In this document: positions 35,073-44,643 of the stretch, piece by piece
How the letters are laid out: each line of letters begins with the position of its first letter
Numbering within the stretch: position 1 is the first letter of the stretch
Assembly: GCF_001697185.1 (NCBI RefSeq)
Contig: NZ_CP014224.1
Coordinates: 2,712,501 to 2,776,500, forward strand
Source: Wenyingzhuangia fucanilytica
GTDB lineage: Bacteria; Bacteroidota; Bacteroidia; Flavobacteriales; Flavobacteriaceae
Reading direction: 5' to 3'
Length of the DNA stretch: 64,000 nucleotides
Program-made: the position numbers and the translations under genes
Notes under the pieces: generated by a model
Databases searched by the model: none
What the model was told of the DNA's origin: nothing
What the model saw: only the letters and a program-made list of their open reading frames with translations

Positions 35073-35987
35073 TTATATTTTTTTAATATCGTTTAATTTA
35101 TGGTGATCTATAATGGTAAATCCATCTTCATCAAAATCATAAGACACATCAAATTTGTAATCTATTTTTAACTGACTAAAGTCGTAAGAATGTAGTTGAT
35201 ATAGTTTTTGATTAAACGTTTCTTCGTGATATTGAAACAAAATATAAATCTCTACTTCTAACGCCTCAAGTTCTTCTTTAGAATATTTATACAAAGGACT
35301 CTCTTTGTCCATTTTATGCACCAAAGTCCACATGGTTGGCAAATACATAATTTTATTACGTTCTAAATTAAGTTGATAAAATGCTCTATTAAACTCTCCT
35401 GTTTCATTCTTTTCAGTAATGCTCATAATTGCGTTTAATTCGGGCTCTATCATCATATTTGTTCGTTTGTTCATTACCCTAAACATTAAAGCCCTAGTAT
35501 CTTCAAAATCACGAACTACTATATGATCCGAAAACTTAATTTTGGCTTTGGGTTTAGAAAAACGTCCGTATAACAAACCTGTAATAAAAGAAAAAGACAT
35601 TAGCCCAACTAAGGCTTCTAAAGATGAAATTACTCCTGCCCATACGCCATTAGGAGCAATAGCACCATAACCTACTGTGGTAATTGTTTGGGCGCTAAAA
35701 AAGAAAAGATGTATAAAATCTTCCCACAAACTCCCTTTAACAATTTGAAATTCTTGAACCCCAATCAACAAATATACAAATCCAAAAATGGCATTAATAA
35801 GTACATAGCCCAACAAAACGTATGCTAAAAAAAGACCCCAAGAAATATTTATAAGATAAGTATATAAATCATCTATTGTACGCGCTCTGTTAATGTGTTT
35901 AACATTAGAACTTCCATTAATAATAAGCCTTTGCGCATTTCTGTTAGACTTATATCCTACTCCAGGATCTTTTAATATTCTTGCCAT
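35073..35987 (-). CDS. Inward-rectifier-like potassium channel (KirBac type)
   Basis: A 304-residue channel. Two membrane helices (about 48-76 and 115-140) flank a pore helix and the selectivity filter TVGYG at 104-108. The C-terminal half is a beta-rich Kir cytoplasmic domain beginning KIKFSDHIVVRDFEDTRALMFRV. It should conduct K+ across the inner membrane, gated by the cytoplasmic domain. It is convergent with the small membrane protein gene and is preceded by the PPIase operon on the same strand. Confidence 0.9.
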   Translation of the reverse strand: MARILKDPGVGYKSNRNAQRLIINGSSNVKHINRARTIDDLYTYLINISWGLFLAYVLLGYVLINAIFGFVYLLIGVQEFQIVKGSLWEDFIHLFFFSAQTITTVGYGAIAPNGVWAGVISSLEALVGLMSFSFITGLLYGRFSKPKAKIKFSDHIVVRDFEDTRALMFRVMNKRTNMMIEPELNAIMSITEKNETGEFNRAFYQLNLERNKIMYLPTMWTLVHKMDKESPLYKYSKEELEALEVEIYILFQYHEETFNQKLYQLHSYDFSQLKIDYKFDVSYDFDEDGFTIIDHHKLNDIKKI

Positions 35988-35996
35988 ATGCTAATT

Positions 35997-36027
35997 AAAA
36001 AAAAAGCCTTGAATAAATCAAGGCTTT
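35997..36027 (-). terminator. Terminator after the PPIase operon
   Basis: A 10-bp stem AAAGCCTTGA / TCAAGGCTTT with a 5-nt loop. On the minus strand it is followed by a T run, so it ends the transcript of the three chaperone genes. Confidence 0.85.
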
Positions 36028-36033
36028 AATATT

Positions 36034-37386
36034 TTAGTGAATCCACTGTTTTTGAAAACTACAATCTTTATACTTTCCGTTCAGCTTTACATAGGTGTCT
36101 TTTATTTTGGTATCGTACCACTTTTCTAAAGTTTCTTGTCTCTTTTTTTGCAATGCTAGCTGCTGAAACTTTACATAATCTTTAGATAAATCTGCTTGGT
36201 GAGCATCAATTTTATTTTTAACTAACATTAGTTTGTACAACTTTACTCCTTGATCAGACTCTTCAAAATAAACAGAAGTAAGCTCTCCTTCTTTTAATCC
36301 ATCAATTTTAGCAAATAATTCTGCTCCCATTTTATTCAATTCAAACTTAGAATCGTTAGTACTTCCATTTACTAAAACCCCTTTGTTTAATCTGGTTGCT
36401 TCGTCATCAGAATATTTGGTTACTGCTTCTTCAAAAGAAATATCACCTGCAACAATTTCTGCTCTTACAGATTCTAATTTTTCTTTGGCTGCATTTAATT
36501 TAGCTTCGTCTATTTTAGGTTGAATTAAAATATGTCTTACATCTCTTTGTTGACCTTTTATTTTTTCTACTTGTAAAATATGATATCCAAATTGAGATTT
36601 GAAAGGTTCTGAAACTTCACCTTCTTCTAAACTAAAAGCGGCTTCTTTAAATTCTTTTACAAATTGACTTTCTCTTGTAATGGTATATTTACCACCATTT
36701 TGTGCAACTCCTGGATCTTCTGAGTATAAAATTGCTTTTAACCTCATGCTAAACCCATCCTCAATATCTTTTTTGATTTTATTTAATTGATCTATGGTTT
36801 CTTGAATAGATGCTTCTGTTGGTTCTGCTTTGATGGTAATTTGAGACAACTCTACTTCTACTCCAAAATTTGGTAAATCTCCTTTGTCTTTTAAATCTTT
36901 ATAAAAATATCTTATCTCTTCAGGAGTTACCACAACATCTGCTACTATGCTTTCTCTTTCTTTAGAGATTAAAGCATTTTCTCTTTGTATTCTTGTTAGC
37001 TCTCCTTTTAAATCATCTAAATCATCAAAACCATACAACTCTACCACTTGATCCATATCTCCAATTTGGGATTTAAAGTGTGCTAAAGTACGTTCTACTC
37101 CAGATGAAATTTCGGCATCAGAAACCACTACACTATCTATTACCGCATGGTGAGCTAATAATTTTTGACTCATCACATCTTCCATGATTTCACAATCGGT
37201 AACATTTATTTCTTCTTCTGCTCTAGAGGCTATTTCTTGTTTAAATTTTACAATATCAGAATCTAATATTATGTTTTCACCTATTACAGCAGCAACACCA
37301 TCAATCTTAATTCTTTCTTGGGCGTTTACTGAGTAAAAACCTAAAAGACATAACCATAAGGCGTGGTGTTTTTTAACGAACTTCAT
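36034..37386 (-). CDS. Periplasmic peptidyl-prolyl isomerase, SurA-like
   Basis: A 450-residue exported chaperone with a signal peptide ending VNAQ (about residue 22). An N-terminal SurA-like helical domain (about 30-170) precedes two parvulin domains: one around 175-275 (VELSQITIKA ... GYHILQVEKI) and a second around 280-390 (RHILIQPK). It should assist folding of outer-membrane proteins. It is the last gene of a three-gene operon, overlapping the preceding lipoprotein gene by 14 bp. Confidence 0.88.
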   Translation of the reverse strand: MKFVKKHHALWLCLLGFYSVNAQERIKIDGVAAVIGENIILDSDIVKFKQEIASRAEEEINVTDCEIMEDVMSQKLLAHHAVIDSVVVSDAEISSGVERTLAHFKSQIGDMDQVVELYGFDDLDDLKGELTRIQRENALISKERESIVADVVVTPEEIRYFYKDLKDKGDLPNFGVEVELSQITIKAEPTEASIQETIDQLNKIKKDIEDGFSMRLKAILYSEDPGVAQNGGKYTITRESQFVKEFKEAAFSLEEGEVSEPFKSQFGYHILQVEKIKGQQRDVRHILIQPKIDEAKLNAAKEKLESVRAEIVAGDISFEEAVTKYSDDEATRLNKGVLVNGSTNDSKFELNKMGAELFAKIDGLKEGELTSVYFEESDQGVKLYKLMLVKNKIDAHQADLSKDYVKFQQLALQKKRQETLEKWYDTKIKDTYVKLNGKYKDCSFQKQWIH

Positions 37387-38212
37387 ATTTTTTTTGTTTT
37401 ACGGCATCATCAATCAAAATTTGTTCCATTTGATCAAAGAACTTTAATTTGTTTTTTTGTAATAATATATTTTTAATAGTTGGCTTTACATACTCTAAAG
37501 GTGCAAGGTCTCCACTATTTAAAATTTCATGAATGTAAATATAGTAAACGCTTTTATCTGCCTCTGTTTTTTCTATCAACTTATTTGTTGATTTTAAATC
37601 CCAAGAAGACAATATTGGGAATTCTGTTTTTTGAAAATAGACATCTTTTAAAGAAACCCAAACAGAATCTTTTAAAAAGTAATCATCATAACCAGAATAA
37701 TCGTTTAATATTTCTAGTTTATCATCTACATCATCCGAAAGGAATAATTTTTTAATGTGATACCTTTTTCTGTTGTTAGGGTCTATATGTATGTATTTAA
37801 ACTTTATTAAAGTTTCATTTAACTTAAAACTTTCTTTGTTTTTAATATAAAAGCTATCTATTTCTTTTTGAAATACTAAGGTGTCTAACTTTTTGTTTAC
37901 CAAAGCATTTTTATAATAGGTTACATATAATTCTTCTTTGTATTTGTCTACCAACTCATCCAACTCTTTTGTGTTGTCTAAATTGATAAGGGCATTTTTA
38001 TAAAGTAACTTTTGTTTTGCCCAACGCTGAATGTATTCTTGAGTGATTTTTAAACTATCTACAATAGAATTTGTTTTGGGTAAATTGTTTTTTAACTCCT
38101 CTTTTGTTAATGTAAAATTATACACTTTAGCCACAACATTGGGTGATGTGGCTGTTTCTTGATGGCAAGACATCAAAGATATTATTCCTAAAAGTGCTAA
38201 TAATTTTTTCAT
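37373..38212 (-). CDS. Periplasmic lipoprotein, SurA-N-like, no clear PPIase domain
   Basis: A 279-residue lipoprotein with lipobox LMSC (Cys16). It is helical and rich in Lys, Leu and Asn, and resembles the chaperone core of PpiC/SurA proteins, but I cannot find the parvulin signature, so enzymatic activity is doubtful. It lies between two PPIase genes, sharing 1 bp with the upstream gene and overlapping the downstream one by 14 bp. It may be an outer-membrane-anchored chaperone partner. Confidence 0.75.
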   Translation of the reverse strand: MKKLLALLGIISLMSCHQETATSPNVVAKVYNFTLTKEELKNNLPKTNSIVDSLKITQEYIQRWAKQKLLYKNALINLDNTKELDELVDKYKEELYVTYYKNALVNKKLDTLVFQKEIDSFYIKNKESFKLNETLIKFKYIHIDPNNRKRYHIKKLFLSDDVDDKLEILNDYSGYDDYFLKDSVWVSLKDVYFQKTEFPILSSWDLKSTNKLIEKTEADKSVYYIYIHEILNSGDLAPLEYVKPTIKNILLQKNKLKFFDQMEQILIDDAVKQKKYEVR

Positions 38213-39804
38213 TATTGATAAGTCTTCTCTAATTTCTTTACTTGACGTTTGTAGTATTTAATTTTACTTTGGTTACGTAAAGATTCCATCCATTCTTTTT
38301 GAACTTTATCTTGATAATCGCTTTCTACATATCCTTTTACATCTTCAAAACTTTCTCCTTTAGCTTGGTAGTTTTCTATATGTTTTTCATAATAAGCCTT
38401 TACCAACTCTGGTTCGTTACTAGGCACATCCCAAATATGTATTTTCATCAATTCAAAAATTTCAAGACCATTTCTGTAAGAATCTAAAATAGCTTTATAG
38501 TCTTCATTCTGATCTTCTAAATGATCTATTACATATTCTTTTAATTGTTCGTTTTTGTAGTCGTCAAAGTAAGTTACAGGTTGCTTAGTTCTTCTGTTTT
38601 TAACATACTTAGCAAATCCATCTTGTAAATACGACTCCCCATTTATAGTAAACAAAACTTGTTGTAAGCTATCGGTAGGAATGTTGTAAACTTTATTAGA
38701 CTCAAACACTTTTAAAGCCTCTTTGTTTACCTCTACATTGTATTTTGCCTCCATTTTAGCAAAAGCAACTTCTTTAGGTTTTTTACCTCTTTCATCATTC
38801 AACACCTTCTTTTTTAGCTCTTCTTTTAACTCTTCAAATGGCTGAATTGGTTCTTTTTCTATAAACTTAACAACATGCCAACCATATGGCGTTTTAAAAG
38901 GTTTAGAATATGTATTTGGTTCTGACATAGAAAAAGCTACCTTTTCAAACTCAATTGGTAATCTTCCTTTTTCAAAAGGTTTTAAAACCCCTCCAGAATT
39001 ACTACTTCCTTTATCATCAGAAAATTCTTTAGCTAAATCTTCAAAATTTTCCCCTGCTTGTAATTTTTGGTAAATACTATCTATTTTAGATTGCTTTGCG
39101 GTATCTAAACCAGCAACCATAATATGGGCTACTTTTACTTTTCCTTCGGATTTAGCAATATCTTCTACTTTAATAATGTGGTATCCAAATTGAGATTTTA
39201 CAATATCAGAAACCTCTCCAACAGGAGTTTTGTAGGCCGCATCTTCAAAAGGATAAACCATTCTAAAAGCAGTAAAATATCCTAAAGACCCTCTGTTTTG
39301 AATGGCACTTTTATCATCAGAATATTTAATAGCTAAATCTCCAAAATCTACTCCATTGTTAATTTGAGCTTGAATATCTTTAATTTTATTATATGCCTCA
39401 ATGGTATCATTTCCCTTAAAAGCAATTAAAATATGACTTGCTTTTATTTTATTTTCTGTTCTGTAATAAGCCTCTTGTAATAAATCTTGTAAAGTTTCAT
39501 CATCAGTTAAAAAAGGAGCTGCTAAATCTCTTTTATATTTTGCCAACTCATTTTTAATAGATTTAATGGTATCTAAGCCTTCTTTTTCGGCTTCTTTTAA
39601 CTTTAATTTATAATCTACCATTAATTGTAAATCTTCCCTAAAGTCTTTCTCTAAAATGTTTGCGTCTTTTTGTTTAAATAATTTTTTGAATTCCGAAACA
39701 TAAGTAGGTTCTCCGTCTATTTTAAATAAAACCTTGTCTTTTTTTTGTGCTGATGAATTTAAACTCATCAACAACATTGCAATTCCTAAAAAATATTTTT
39801 TCAT
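38212..39804 (-). CDS. Periplasmic peptidyl-prolyl isomerase with two parvulin domains
   Basis: A 530-residue exported protein with a signal peptide ending SSAQ (about residue 19). Two parvulin domains are clear: around 120-215 (ASHILIAFKG ... GYHIIKVED) and around 225-315 (VAHIMVAG ... GWHVVKFIE). A helical chaperone region flanks them on both sides. It heads the three-gene PPIase operon and probably helps assemble the many outer-membrane proteins needed by a polysaccharide degrader. The neighbouring DUF493 gene lies 15 bp upstream. Confidence 0.88.
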   Translation of the reverse strand: MKKYFLGIAMLLMSLNSSAQKKDKVLFKIDGEPTYVSEFKKLFKQKDANILEKDFREDLQLMVDYKLKLKEAEKEGLDTIKSIKNELAKYKRDLAAPFLTDDETLQDLLQEAYYRTENKIKASHILIAFKGNDTIEAYNKIKDIQAQINNGVDFGDLAIKYSDDKSAIQNRGSLGYFTAFRMVYPFEDAAYKTPVGEVSDIVKSQFGYHIIKVEDIAKSEGKVKVAHIMVAGLDTAKQSKIDSIYQKLQAGENFEDLAKEFSDDKGSSNSGGVLKPFEKGRLPIEFEKVAFSMSEPNTYSKPFKTPYGWHVVKFIEKEPIQPFEELKEELKKKVLNDERGKKPKEVAFAKMEAKYNVEVNKEALKVFESNKVYNIPTDSLQQVLFTINGESYLQDGFAKYVKNRRTKQPVTYFDDYKNEQLKEYVIDHLEDQNEDYKAILDSYRNGLEIFELMKIHIWDVPSNEPELVKAYYEKHIENYQAKGESFEDVKGYVESDYQDKVQKEWMESLRNQSKIKYYKRQVKKLEKTYQ

Positions 39805-39819
39805 AAAGTTAACTTATAA

Positions 39820-40101
39820 TTATAATGATATTAAACCTTCAATTTTTTCAACAGCATAATAGTTAGCAATGACCTCATCGGCATTTTTAACTTTTAACAC
39901 TACAGAAAGACTTATATACTTACCTGTTTTAGATGCTTTAGTTGTAATAACCGCACCTGTGTTATTAAAAACAGCCTCTACTTCCTTTACCTGATTTTTA
40001 GATGTAGGAACGATAAATTTATACAAATAATCCGAAGGGAATTTAGTATTATTTTCTAACTTCTCTTTTAAATCTTTATAAAACGCTTCTTTTTCGGTCA
40101 T
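39820..40101 (-). CDS. DUF493 family protein
   Basis: A 93-residue protein of the DUF493/UPF0250 family (YbeD-like, ACT-like fold). The segment FPSDYLYKFIVPTS followed by ISLSVVLKVKNADEVIANYY is characteristic. Its role is unknown; E. coli YbeD is similarly uncharacterised. It is divergent from the AAA ATPase gene and starts the series leading to the PPIase genes. Confidence 0.82.
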   Translation of the reverse strand: MTEKEAFYKDLKEKLENNTKFPSDYLYKFIVPTSKNQVKEVEAVFNNTGAVITTKASKTGKYISLSVVLKVKNADEVIANYYAVEKIEGLISL

Positions 40102-40185
40102 ATTATAGTTATCCTTAGTAATCAGGCTACAAAACTATAATTATTTCTTATTTTTACTCCCTCGTAATAAGTTTATTTTAAATAT

Positions 40186-40722
40186 ATGCCACAAAAAATA
40201 GTACTAACAGGTGCTCCTGGTACCGGTAAGACTACTGTATTAAATCTACTTCGTGCCAAAGGTCACTTTTGCATGGAAGAAGTATCAAGAGAAATTATTC
40301 AAGAAGCAGAAAGAATGGGCTCTAAAAAGCTTTTCTTATCTCAACCAATATTGTTTAGCAAAATTGTATTAGGAAAAAGAATTATTCAATATCAACAAGC
40401 TACAAATAGCGAAAAAACTCATTGCTTTTTTGATAGAGGGATGCCAGATATTACTGCTTACTTAAATAGTATTCACACTCCGGTAGAAGAAACTTTTAAG
40501 CAATCTAACAAAAAATACATTTACGACACCGTTTTTATTTTTCCGCCTTGGGAACAAATTTATACCAATGATGCAGAAAGATTTGAAACCTATGAAGAGG
40601 CTTTAGCTATTCACAAAGAAATTGTAGAAGAATACAAAAAAACGCATCAGAATATTATTGTAGTCCCTAAAGGAACTCCAAAAGAAAGACTTAAGTTTAT
40701 ATTAAAAAAATGCCATGCTTAA
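40186..40722 (+). CDS. AAA_28-type P-loop ATPase
   Basis: A 178-residue P-loop protein with Walker A GAPGTGKT (8-15) and a likely Walker B at HCFFDRGMPD. It resembles the AAA_28 family of small nucleotide-binding proteins related to kinases (PF13521). It could phosphorylate a nucleotide or other small substrate, but this is not established. It overlaps the recQ start by 8 bp, so the two are coupled, an arrangement typical of flavobacteria. Confidence 0.8.
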   Translation: MPQKIVLTGAPGTGKTTVLNLLRAKGHFCMEEVSREIIQEAERMGSKKLFLSQPILFSKIVLGKRIIQYQQATNSEKTHCFFDRGMPDITAYLNSIHTPVEETFKQSNKKYIYDTVFIFPPWEQIYTNDAERFETYEEALAIHKEIVEEYKKTHQNIIVVPKGTPKERLKFILKKCHA

Positions 40723-42616
40723 CACTTCTCCTGATCAACTAAAAGAACTGCTCCAAAAATATTGGAATCACAGCTCTTTTAGACCATTACAGGAAGGTAT
40801 TATTCAAGACATTTTACAGCAGCACGATACTTTTGCTATTTTACCCACAGGAGGAGGAAAATCTATTTGTTACCAAATACCTGCTTTACTGTTAGAGGGA
40901 ACTTGTGTGGTAATTTCTCCATTGATTGCTTTGATTAACGATCAAGTTGAGTCTTTAAAACAAAAAGGAATCGAAGCAATGACGATTCCAAGCAAGTCCA
41001 ACACAGATGATATTATTCGTTTGTTTGATAACATTAGGATAAAAAAAATAAAACTTTTGTATTTATCTCCTGAACGATTAAATCAACCCATCATTCAGGA
41101 AAAATTAAAACAATTAAATATTTCTTTTATAGCAGTAGATGAGGCACATTGTATTTCTCAATGGGGGCACGATTTTAGACCTGCTTATTTAAAAATTTCT
41201 TTGTTAAGAGAACTGTTGCCAAACATCCCGTTTTTAGCTGTTACTGCAACCGCTACTGTTAAAACTCAAGAACAAATAATTGATTTACTTCAATTAAAAG
41301 AAGTAAAAAAACACATAGGTTCTTTTGATAGAAAAAACCTTGCTTATCAAATTTATGAAACCCCTCAAAAATTTGATTTACTCTGTAAAATTTTAGGCAA
41401 AAGAAATATTGTTACCATTATCTATTTGCAAAATAGATTAGCTGTAATGGAACTTGCTAGCAGATTGCAACAACAAGGATTTAAAAGCACTTATTTTCAT
41501 GCCGGTTTAACCAATAAAGAGAAAGAAAAAAACTTTCATGCTTGGAACACCGAGCAACAAAATATTATGGTAGCCACAAGTGCTTTTGGAATGGGAATTG
41601 ACAAAAGCAACGTAAAACTTGTCATTCACTTAGAAATACCATCAAGTTTAGAAGGTTACACTCAAGAAGCTGGTAGAGCTGGTAGAGATGAACAAAAAGC
41701 GTTTTCTTGCGTTATTTTATCGCAAAATGATTTTAAAAAATTTCAGAATTTAAGTACTCAAAACGAACTTACTTTTGAAGATGTTTTAAATGTTTATCAA
41801 AAATTAAATCAACACTTTCAAATTGCTTATGGCGAAATGATTGAACAAGCTTTTGATTTTGATATTGATGCTTTTTGCCTTAAATACAATCTTAACACAA
41901 ACAAAACTAGCAAAGCACTTAGGCGATTAGATAATTATAGGATTTTAAATTATCAGGAATTATATGAAAGTAGCACCTATATAAAAGTAATTTGTAGCAG
42001 TCAGCAACTTTTAAATTTTTGCGACCATCACCATAGTTATCAAACATTAATTGAAACCATCTTAAGGAATTATACTGGTATTTTTGAATTACCAAAAAAG
42101 CTAAACATTCCGCGTTTATCAAGTAAAACCGAAATTTCAATTTCTGATATCCACAAAAAACTATCTTATTTAAAAGATATTCAACTAATTGACTACGAAA
42201 AAAAGCAAAACAATCACAGTCTACAGTTTTTAGTTCCTAGAGAAGACAAGCAAACTATTAATGTAATCAAAAAAGATTTGGTTACTCTTAATCACATAGA
42301 TCTTGAAAAGAGCGAAAAAACTTTGGCTTATTTTAAAAACCAAAGTACTTGTAGAAATCAACTTATTTTAAATTACTTTAATGAGGAGACTACAGAAAAC
42401 TGTGGTATTTGCGATATTTGTCTAGAAAACACAAAAAACATCAGCATCACAAACATCGGTCAAAACGCTCTTGTTTTATTAAAAAACAAACCACATACTT
42501 TTAATGAGTTAATGATTGCTTTAAAAATTAACTCCATAAGCTTAAAAGAAGTGTTAAAGTATTTGTTAAACGAAAATTACATCCAACAGAACCAACAATA
42601 TTATCAATTGATATGA
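40715..42616 (+). CDS. recQ: RecQ-family ATP-dependent DNA helicase
   Basis: A 633-residue superfamily 2 helicase that unwinds DNA 3' to 5' in repair and recombination. Walker A is TGGGKSICYQ near 47-56, the DEAH box with the aromatic-rich loop is DEAHCISQWGHDFRP, and motif VI is QEAGRAGRD. The RecQ zinc-binding region is present (C then CGICDIC near 547-570), with a winged-helix after it. A classical HRDC domain is not evident. It overlaps fmt by 4 bp and follows the AAA ATPase. Confidence 0.92.
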   Translation: MLNTSPDQLKELLQKYWNHSSFRPLQEGIIQDILQQHDTFAILPTGGGKSICYQIPALLLEGTCVVISPLIALINDQVESLKQKGIEAMTIPSKSNTDDIIRLFDNIRIKKIKLLYLSPERLNQPIIQEKLKQLNISFIAVDEAHCISQWGHDFRPAYLKISLLRELLPNIPFLAVTATATVKTQEQIIDLLQLKEVKKHIGSFDRKNLAYQIYETPQKFDLLCKILGKRNIVTIIYLQNRLAVMELASRLQQQGFKSTYFHAGLTNKEKEKNFHAWNTEQQNIMVATSAFGMGIDKSNVKLVIHLEIPSSLEGYTQEAGRAGRDEQKAFSCVILSQNDFKKFQNLSTQNELTFEDVLNVYQKLNQHFQIAYGEMIEQAFDFDIDAFCLKYNLNTNKTSKALRRLDNYRILNYQELYESSTYIKVICSSQQLLNFCDHHHSYQTLIETILRNYTGIFELPKKLNIPRLSSKTEISISDIHKKLSYLKDIQLIDYEKKQNNHSLQFLVPREDKQTINVIKKDLVTLNHIDLEKSEKTLAYFKNQSTCRNQLILNYFNEETTENCGICDICLENTKNISITNIGQNALVLLKNKPHTFNELMIALKINSISLKEVLKYLLNENYIQQNQQYYQLI

Positions 42617-43557
42617 GTAAATTAAGAATTGTATTTATGGGAACACCAGATTTTGCGGTGACCATTTTAGATAAAGTTTTACAAGAAAATTACAATGTAG
42701 TAGGAGTGATTACCGCCCCAGACAAACAAGCTGGTAGAGGTAGAAAAATTCAACAATCTGCAGTAAAACAATACGCTGTAGAAAAAGGATTAACTGTGTT
42801 GCAACCTACCAATTTAAAAGCTCCTGAATTTCAAGCAGAACTAGAAGCCTTAAAACCTAATTTACAAATTGTTGTAGCTTTTAGAATGTTACCACAATCT
42901 GTTTGGAGTTTACCAGAATACGGAACTTTTAATTTACACGCTTCTTTATTACCAGACTATAGAGGAGCCGCTCCTATTAACTGGGCCATCATTAATGGAG
43001 AAACAGAAACAGGTACTTCTACTTTCTTTTTAGATGATAAAATTGATACTGGTGAAATCATATTACAAAACAAAACTAATATTGCTCCAAACGAAACTGT
43101 TGGCGAACTACATGATAAGTTGATGCATTTAGGAAGCGATTTGGTTGTAGAGACATTAGAATTGATTGAAAAAGGAGATGTTAAAACCCAAAAACAAGCA
43201 GCACATAGCGATAAGTTGGCTTATAAAATCCACACCGATACTTGTAAAATAAATTGGAACCAAACAAGTGATAAAATTCACAATCATATTAGAGGTTTAA
43301 ATCCATACCCAGCTGCATGGACTACATTAAAAAACGACGATCAAGAAATTAGTGTTAAAATTTATGGCTGTGAAATTATTGAAGAACCCCACCAACTACA
43401 ACCAGGAAGCATTGTTACCGATAAAAAAAATATCAAAGTAGCTACTTTAAATGGATACATTAAAATCAACCAATTAAAGTTAGCGGGTAAAAAGCTAATG
43501 GACGCTGCTAGTCTATTAAATGGTTATACTTTTTCGGACAACGCAAACATGCTGTAA
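42613..43557 (+). CDS. fmt: Methionyl-tRNA formyltransferase
   Basis: Formylates initiator Met-tRNA using 10-formyltetrahydrofolate. The 314-residue protein has the N-terminal FMT hydrolase fold (VFMGTPDFAV at 6-15) with the catalytic loop FNLHASLLPDYRGAAPI near 105-121, and the C-terminal OB-like tRNA-binding domain. Its start overlaps recQ (ATGA), forming a three-gene unit with the AAA ATPase. Confidence 0.95.
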   Translation: MSKLRIVFMGTPDFAVTILDKVLQENYNVVGVITAPDKQAGRGRKIQQSAVKQYAVEKGLTVLQPTNLKAPEFQAELEALKPNLQIVVAFRMLPQSVWSLPEYGTFNLHASLLPDYRGAAPINWAIINGETETGTSTFFLDDKIDTGEIILQNKTNIAPNETVGELHDKLMHLGSDLVVETLELIEKGDVKTQKQAAHSDKLAYKIHTDTCKINWNQTSDKIHNHIRGLNPYPAAWTTLKNDDQEISVKIYGCEIIEEPHQLQPGSIVTDKKNIKVATLNGYIKINQLKLAGKKLMDAASLLNGYTFSDNANML

Positions 43558-43652
43558 ACACTAACACTACACATAAAACAACAATTTTAAACCATCTTTA
43601 TCAACAAAAACAAAAAGTTATTAACAATTCAGTGTTTTTAAGGGCTGAACAC

Positions 43653-43682
43653 TTGCACAAGCTATAATTCCTTATATATTTG
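43653..43682 (+). promoter_or_regulatory. HU gene promoter
   Basis: TTG at 43653-43655 and TATATTTG at 43675-43682, separated by 19 bp, match the Bacteroidota consensus closely. The start codon is 42 bp downstream, as fits a highly expressed gene. Confidence 0.65.
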
Positions 43683-43724
43683 TTTATGTATAAACTTATT
43701 TAATTTAAAATAAAATATTCAGTT

Positions 43725-43997
43725 ATGAACAAATCAGATTTAATCGACGCAATTGCAACGGATGCAGGAATTTCTAAAACAGCAGCTAAAGCAGCTTTAG
43801 AATCAGTAACAAACAATGTAACTTCTACTTTAAAAGATGGAGGAAAAGTTTCATTAATCGGATGGGGAACTTGGTCAGTATCAAAAAGACCTGCTAGAGA
43901 TGGTAGAAACCCTCAAACTGGAGCAACTATTAAAATTGCAGCGAAAAACGTTGTTAAGTTTAAGCCAGGTGCTGGATTATCAGACGCTGTAAACTAA
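43725..43997 (+). CDS. hup: HU family DNA-binding protein
   Basis: A 90-residue histone-like protein that binds and bends DNA as a dimer. The helix pair MNKSDLIDAIATDAGISKTAAKAAL leads to the beta-arm region GWGTWSVSKRPARDGRNPQTG, including the conserved RDGRNPQTG tip proline. The gene is monocistronic, with a consensus promoter and a strong terminator on either side. Confidence 0.95.
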   Translation: MNKSDLIDAIATDAGISKTAAKAALESVTNNVTSTLKDGGKVSLIGWGTWSVSKRPARDGRNPQTGATIKIAAKNVVKFKPGAGLSDAVN

Positions 43998-44015
43998 TAA
44001 CAATTTATAGTATTT

Positions 44016-44046
44016 AAAAACTCCTTTTTACAAAGGAGTTTTTTTT
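44016..44046 (+). terminator. Terminator after the HU gene
   Basis: A 12-bp stem AAAAACTCCTTT / AAAGGAGTTTTT with a TTAC loop and T run. Confidence 0.88.
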
Positions 44047-44085
44047 ATGCATTTTTTTTCTTAGATTTATTAAAAAGCTATTGTT

Positions 44086-44643
44086 ATGCCCCTTTTAAAA
44101 CCCTCAAAAGGAAGATTATTGATTGCAGAGCCTTCTATTTTAGGAGACCTTTCTTTCAATCGCTCCATTATTTTGCTTACAGAGCACACAAAGTCTAGCT
44201 CTATAGGTTTTATAATGAATAAACCTTTGGAATATAGTTTAAACGATTTAATTCCAGAAATTAAGTGTGATTTTAAAGTATACCAAGGTGGCCCTGTAGA
44301 ACAAGACAATTTATATTTTATTCATAAAATCCCTAACCTACTATCTAACAGTATAAAAGTAACTGAAGGTATTTATTGGGGAGGAGACTTTAGTGAATTG
44401 TCTAGATTACTAAATGAAGGCTTAGTAAATAACGAAGATATACGGTTTTTCTTAGGCTACTCCGGATGGGGACAAGGCCAATTAAATTATGAATGGGAAC
44501 GAGACTCTTGGCTAGTAAGAGAAAATGATTACCAAAACATTTTTAGCACCCACAATAGAAATTTATGGAAAGAAAATTTAATGGAACTTGGCGGAAAATA
44601 CCAAATATGGGCCAATGCACCTATAGATCCTAACCTAAATTAG
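44086..44643 (+). CDS. YqgE/AlgH family protein
   Basis: A 185-residue protein of the UPF0301 family (PF02622). Family landmarks are the N-terminal GRLLIAEPSILGDLSFNRS, GPVEQDNLYFIH, and LGYSGWGQGQLNYEW near the C-terminus. The name AlgH comes from Pseudomonas alginate regulation studies, but members are widespread and have no proven function; a link to the alginate locus 5 kb away is not implied. Its 3' end overlaps the convergent aminotransferase gene by 14 bp. Confidence 0.9.
   Translation: MPLLKPSKGRLLIAEPSILGDLSFNRSIILLTEHTKSSSIGFIMNKPLEYSLNDLIPEIKCDFKVYQGGPVEQDNLYFIHKIPNLLSNSIKVTEGIYWGGDFSELSRLLNEGLVNNEDIRFFLGYSGWGQGQLNYEWERDSWLVRENDYQNIFSTHNRNLWKENLMELGGKYQIWANAPIDPNLN

Noticed and set aside
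44086-44643. AlgH as evidence of alginate regulation
   Set aside because: The name is historical; the family is widespread in bacteria without alginate metabolism and the gene is in a separate conserved housekeeping context.
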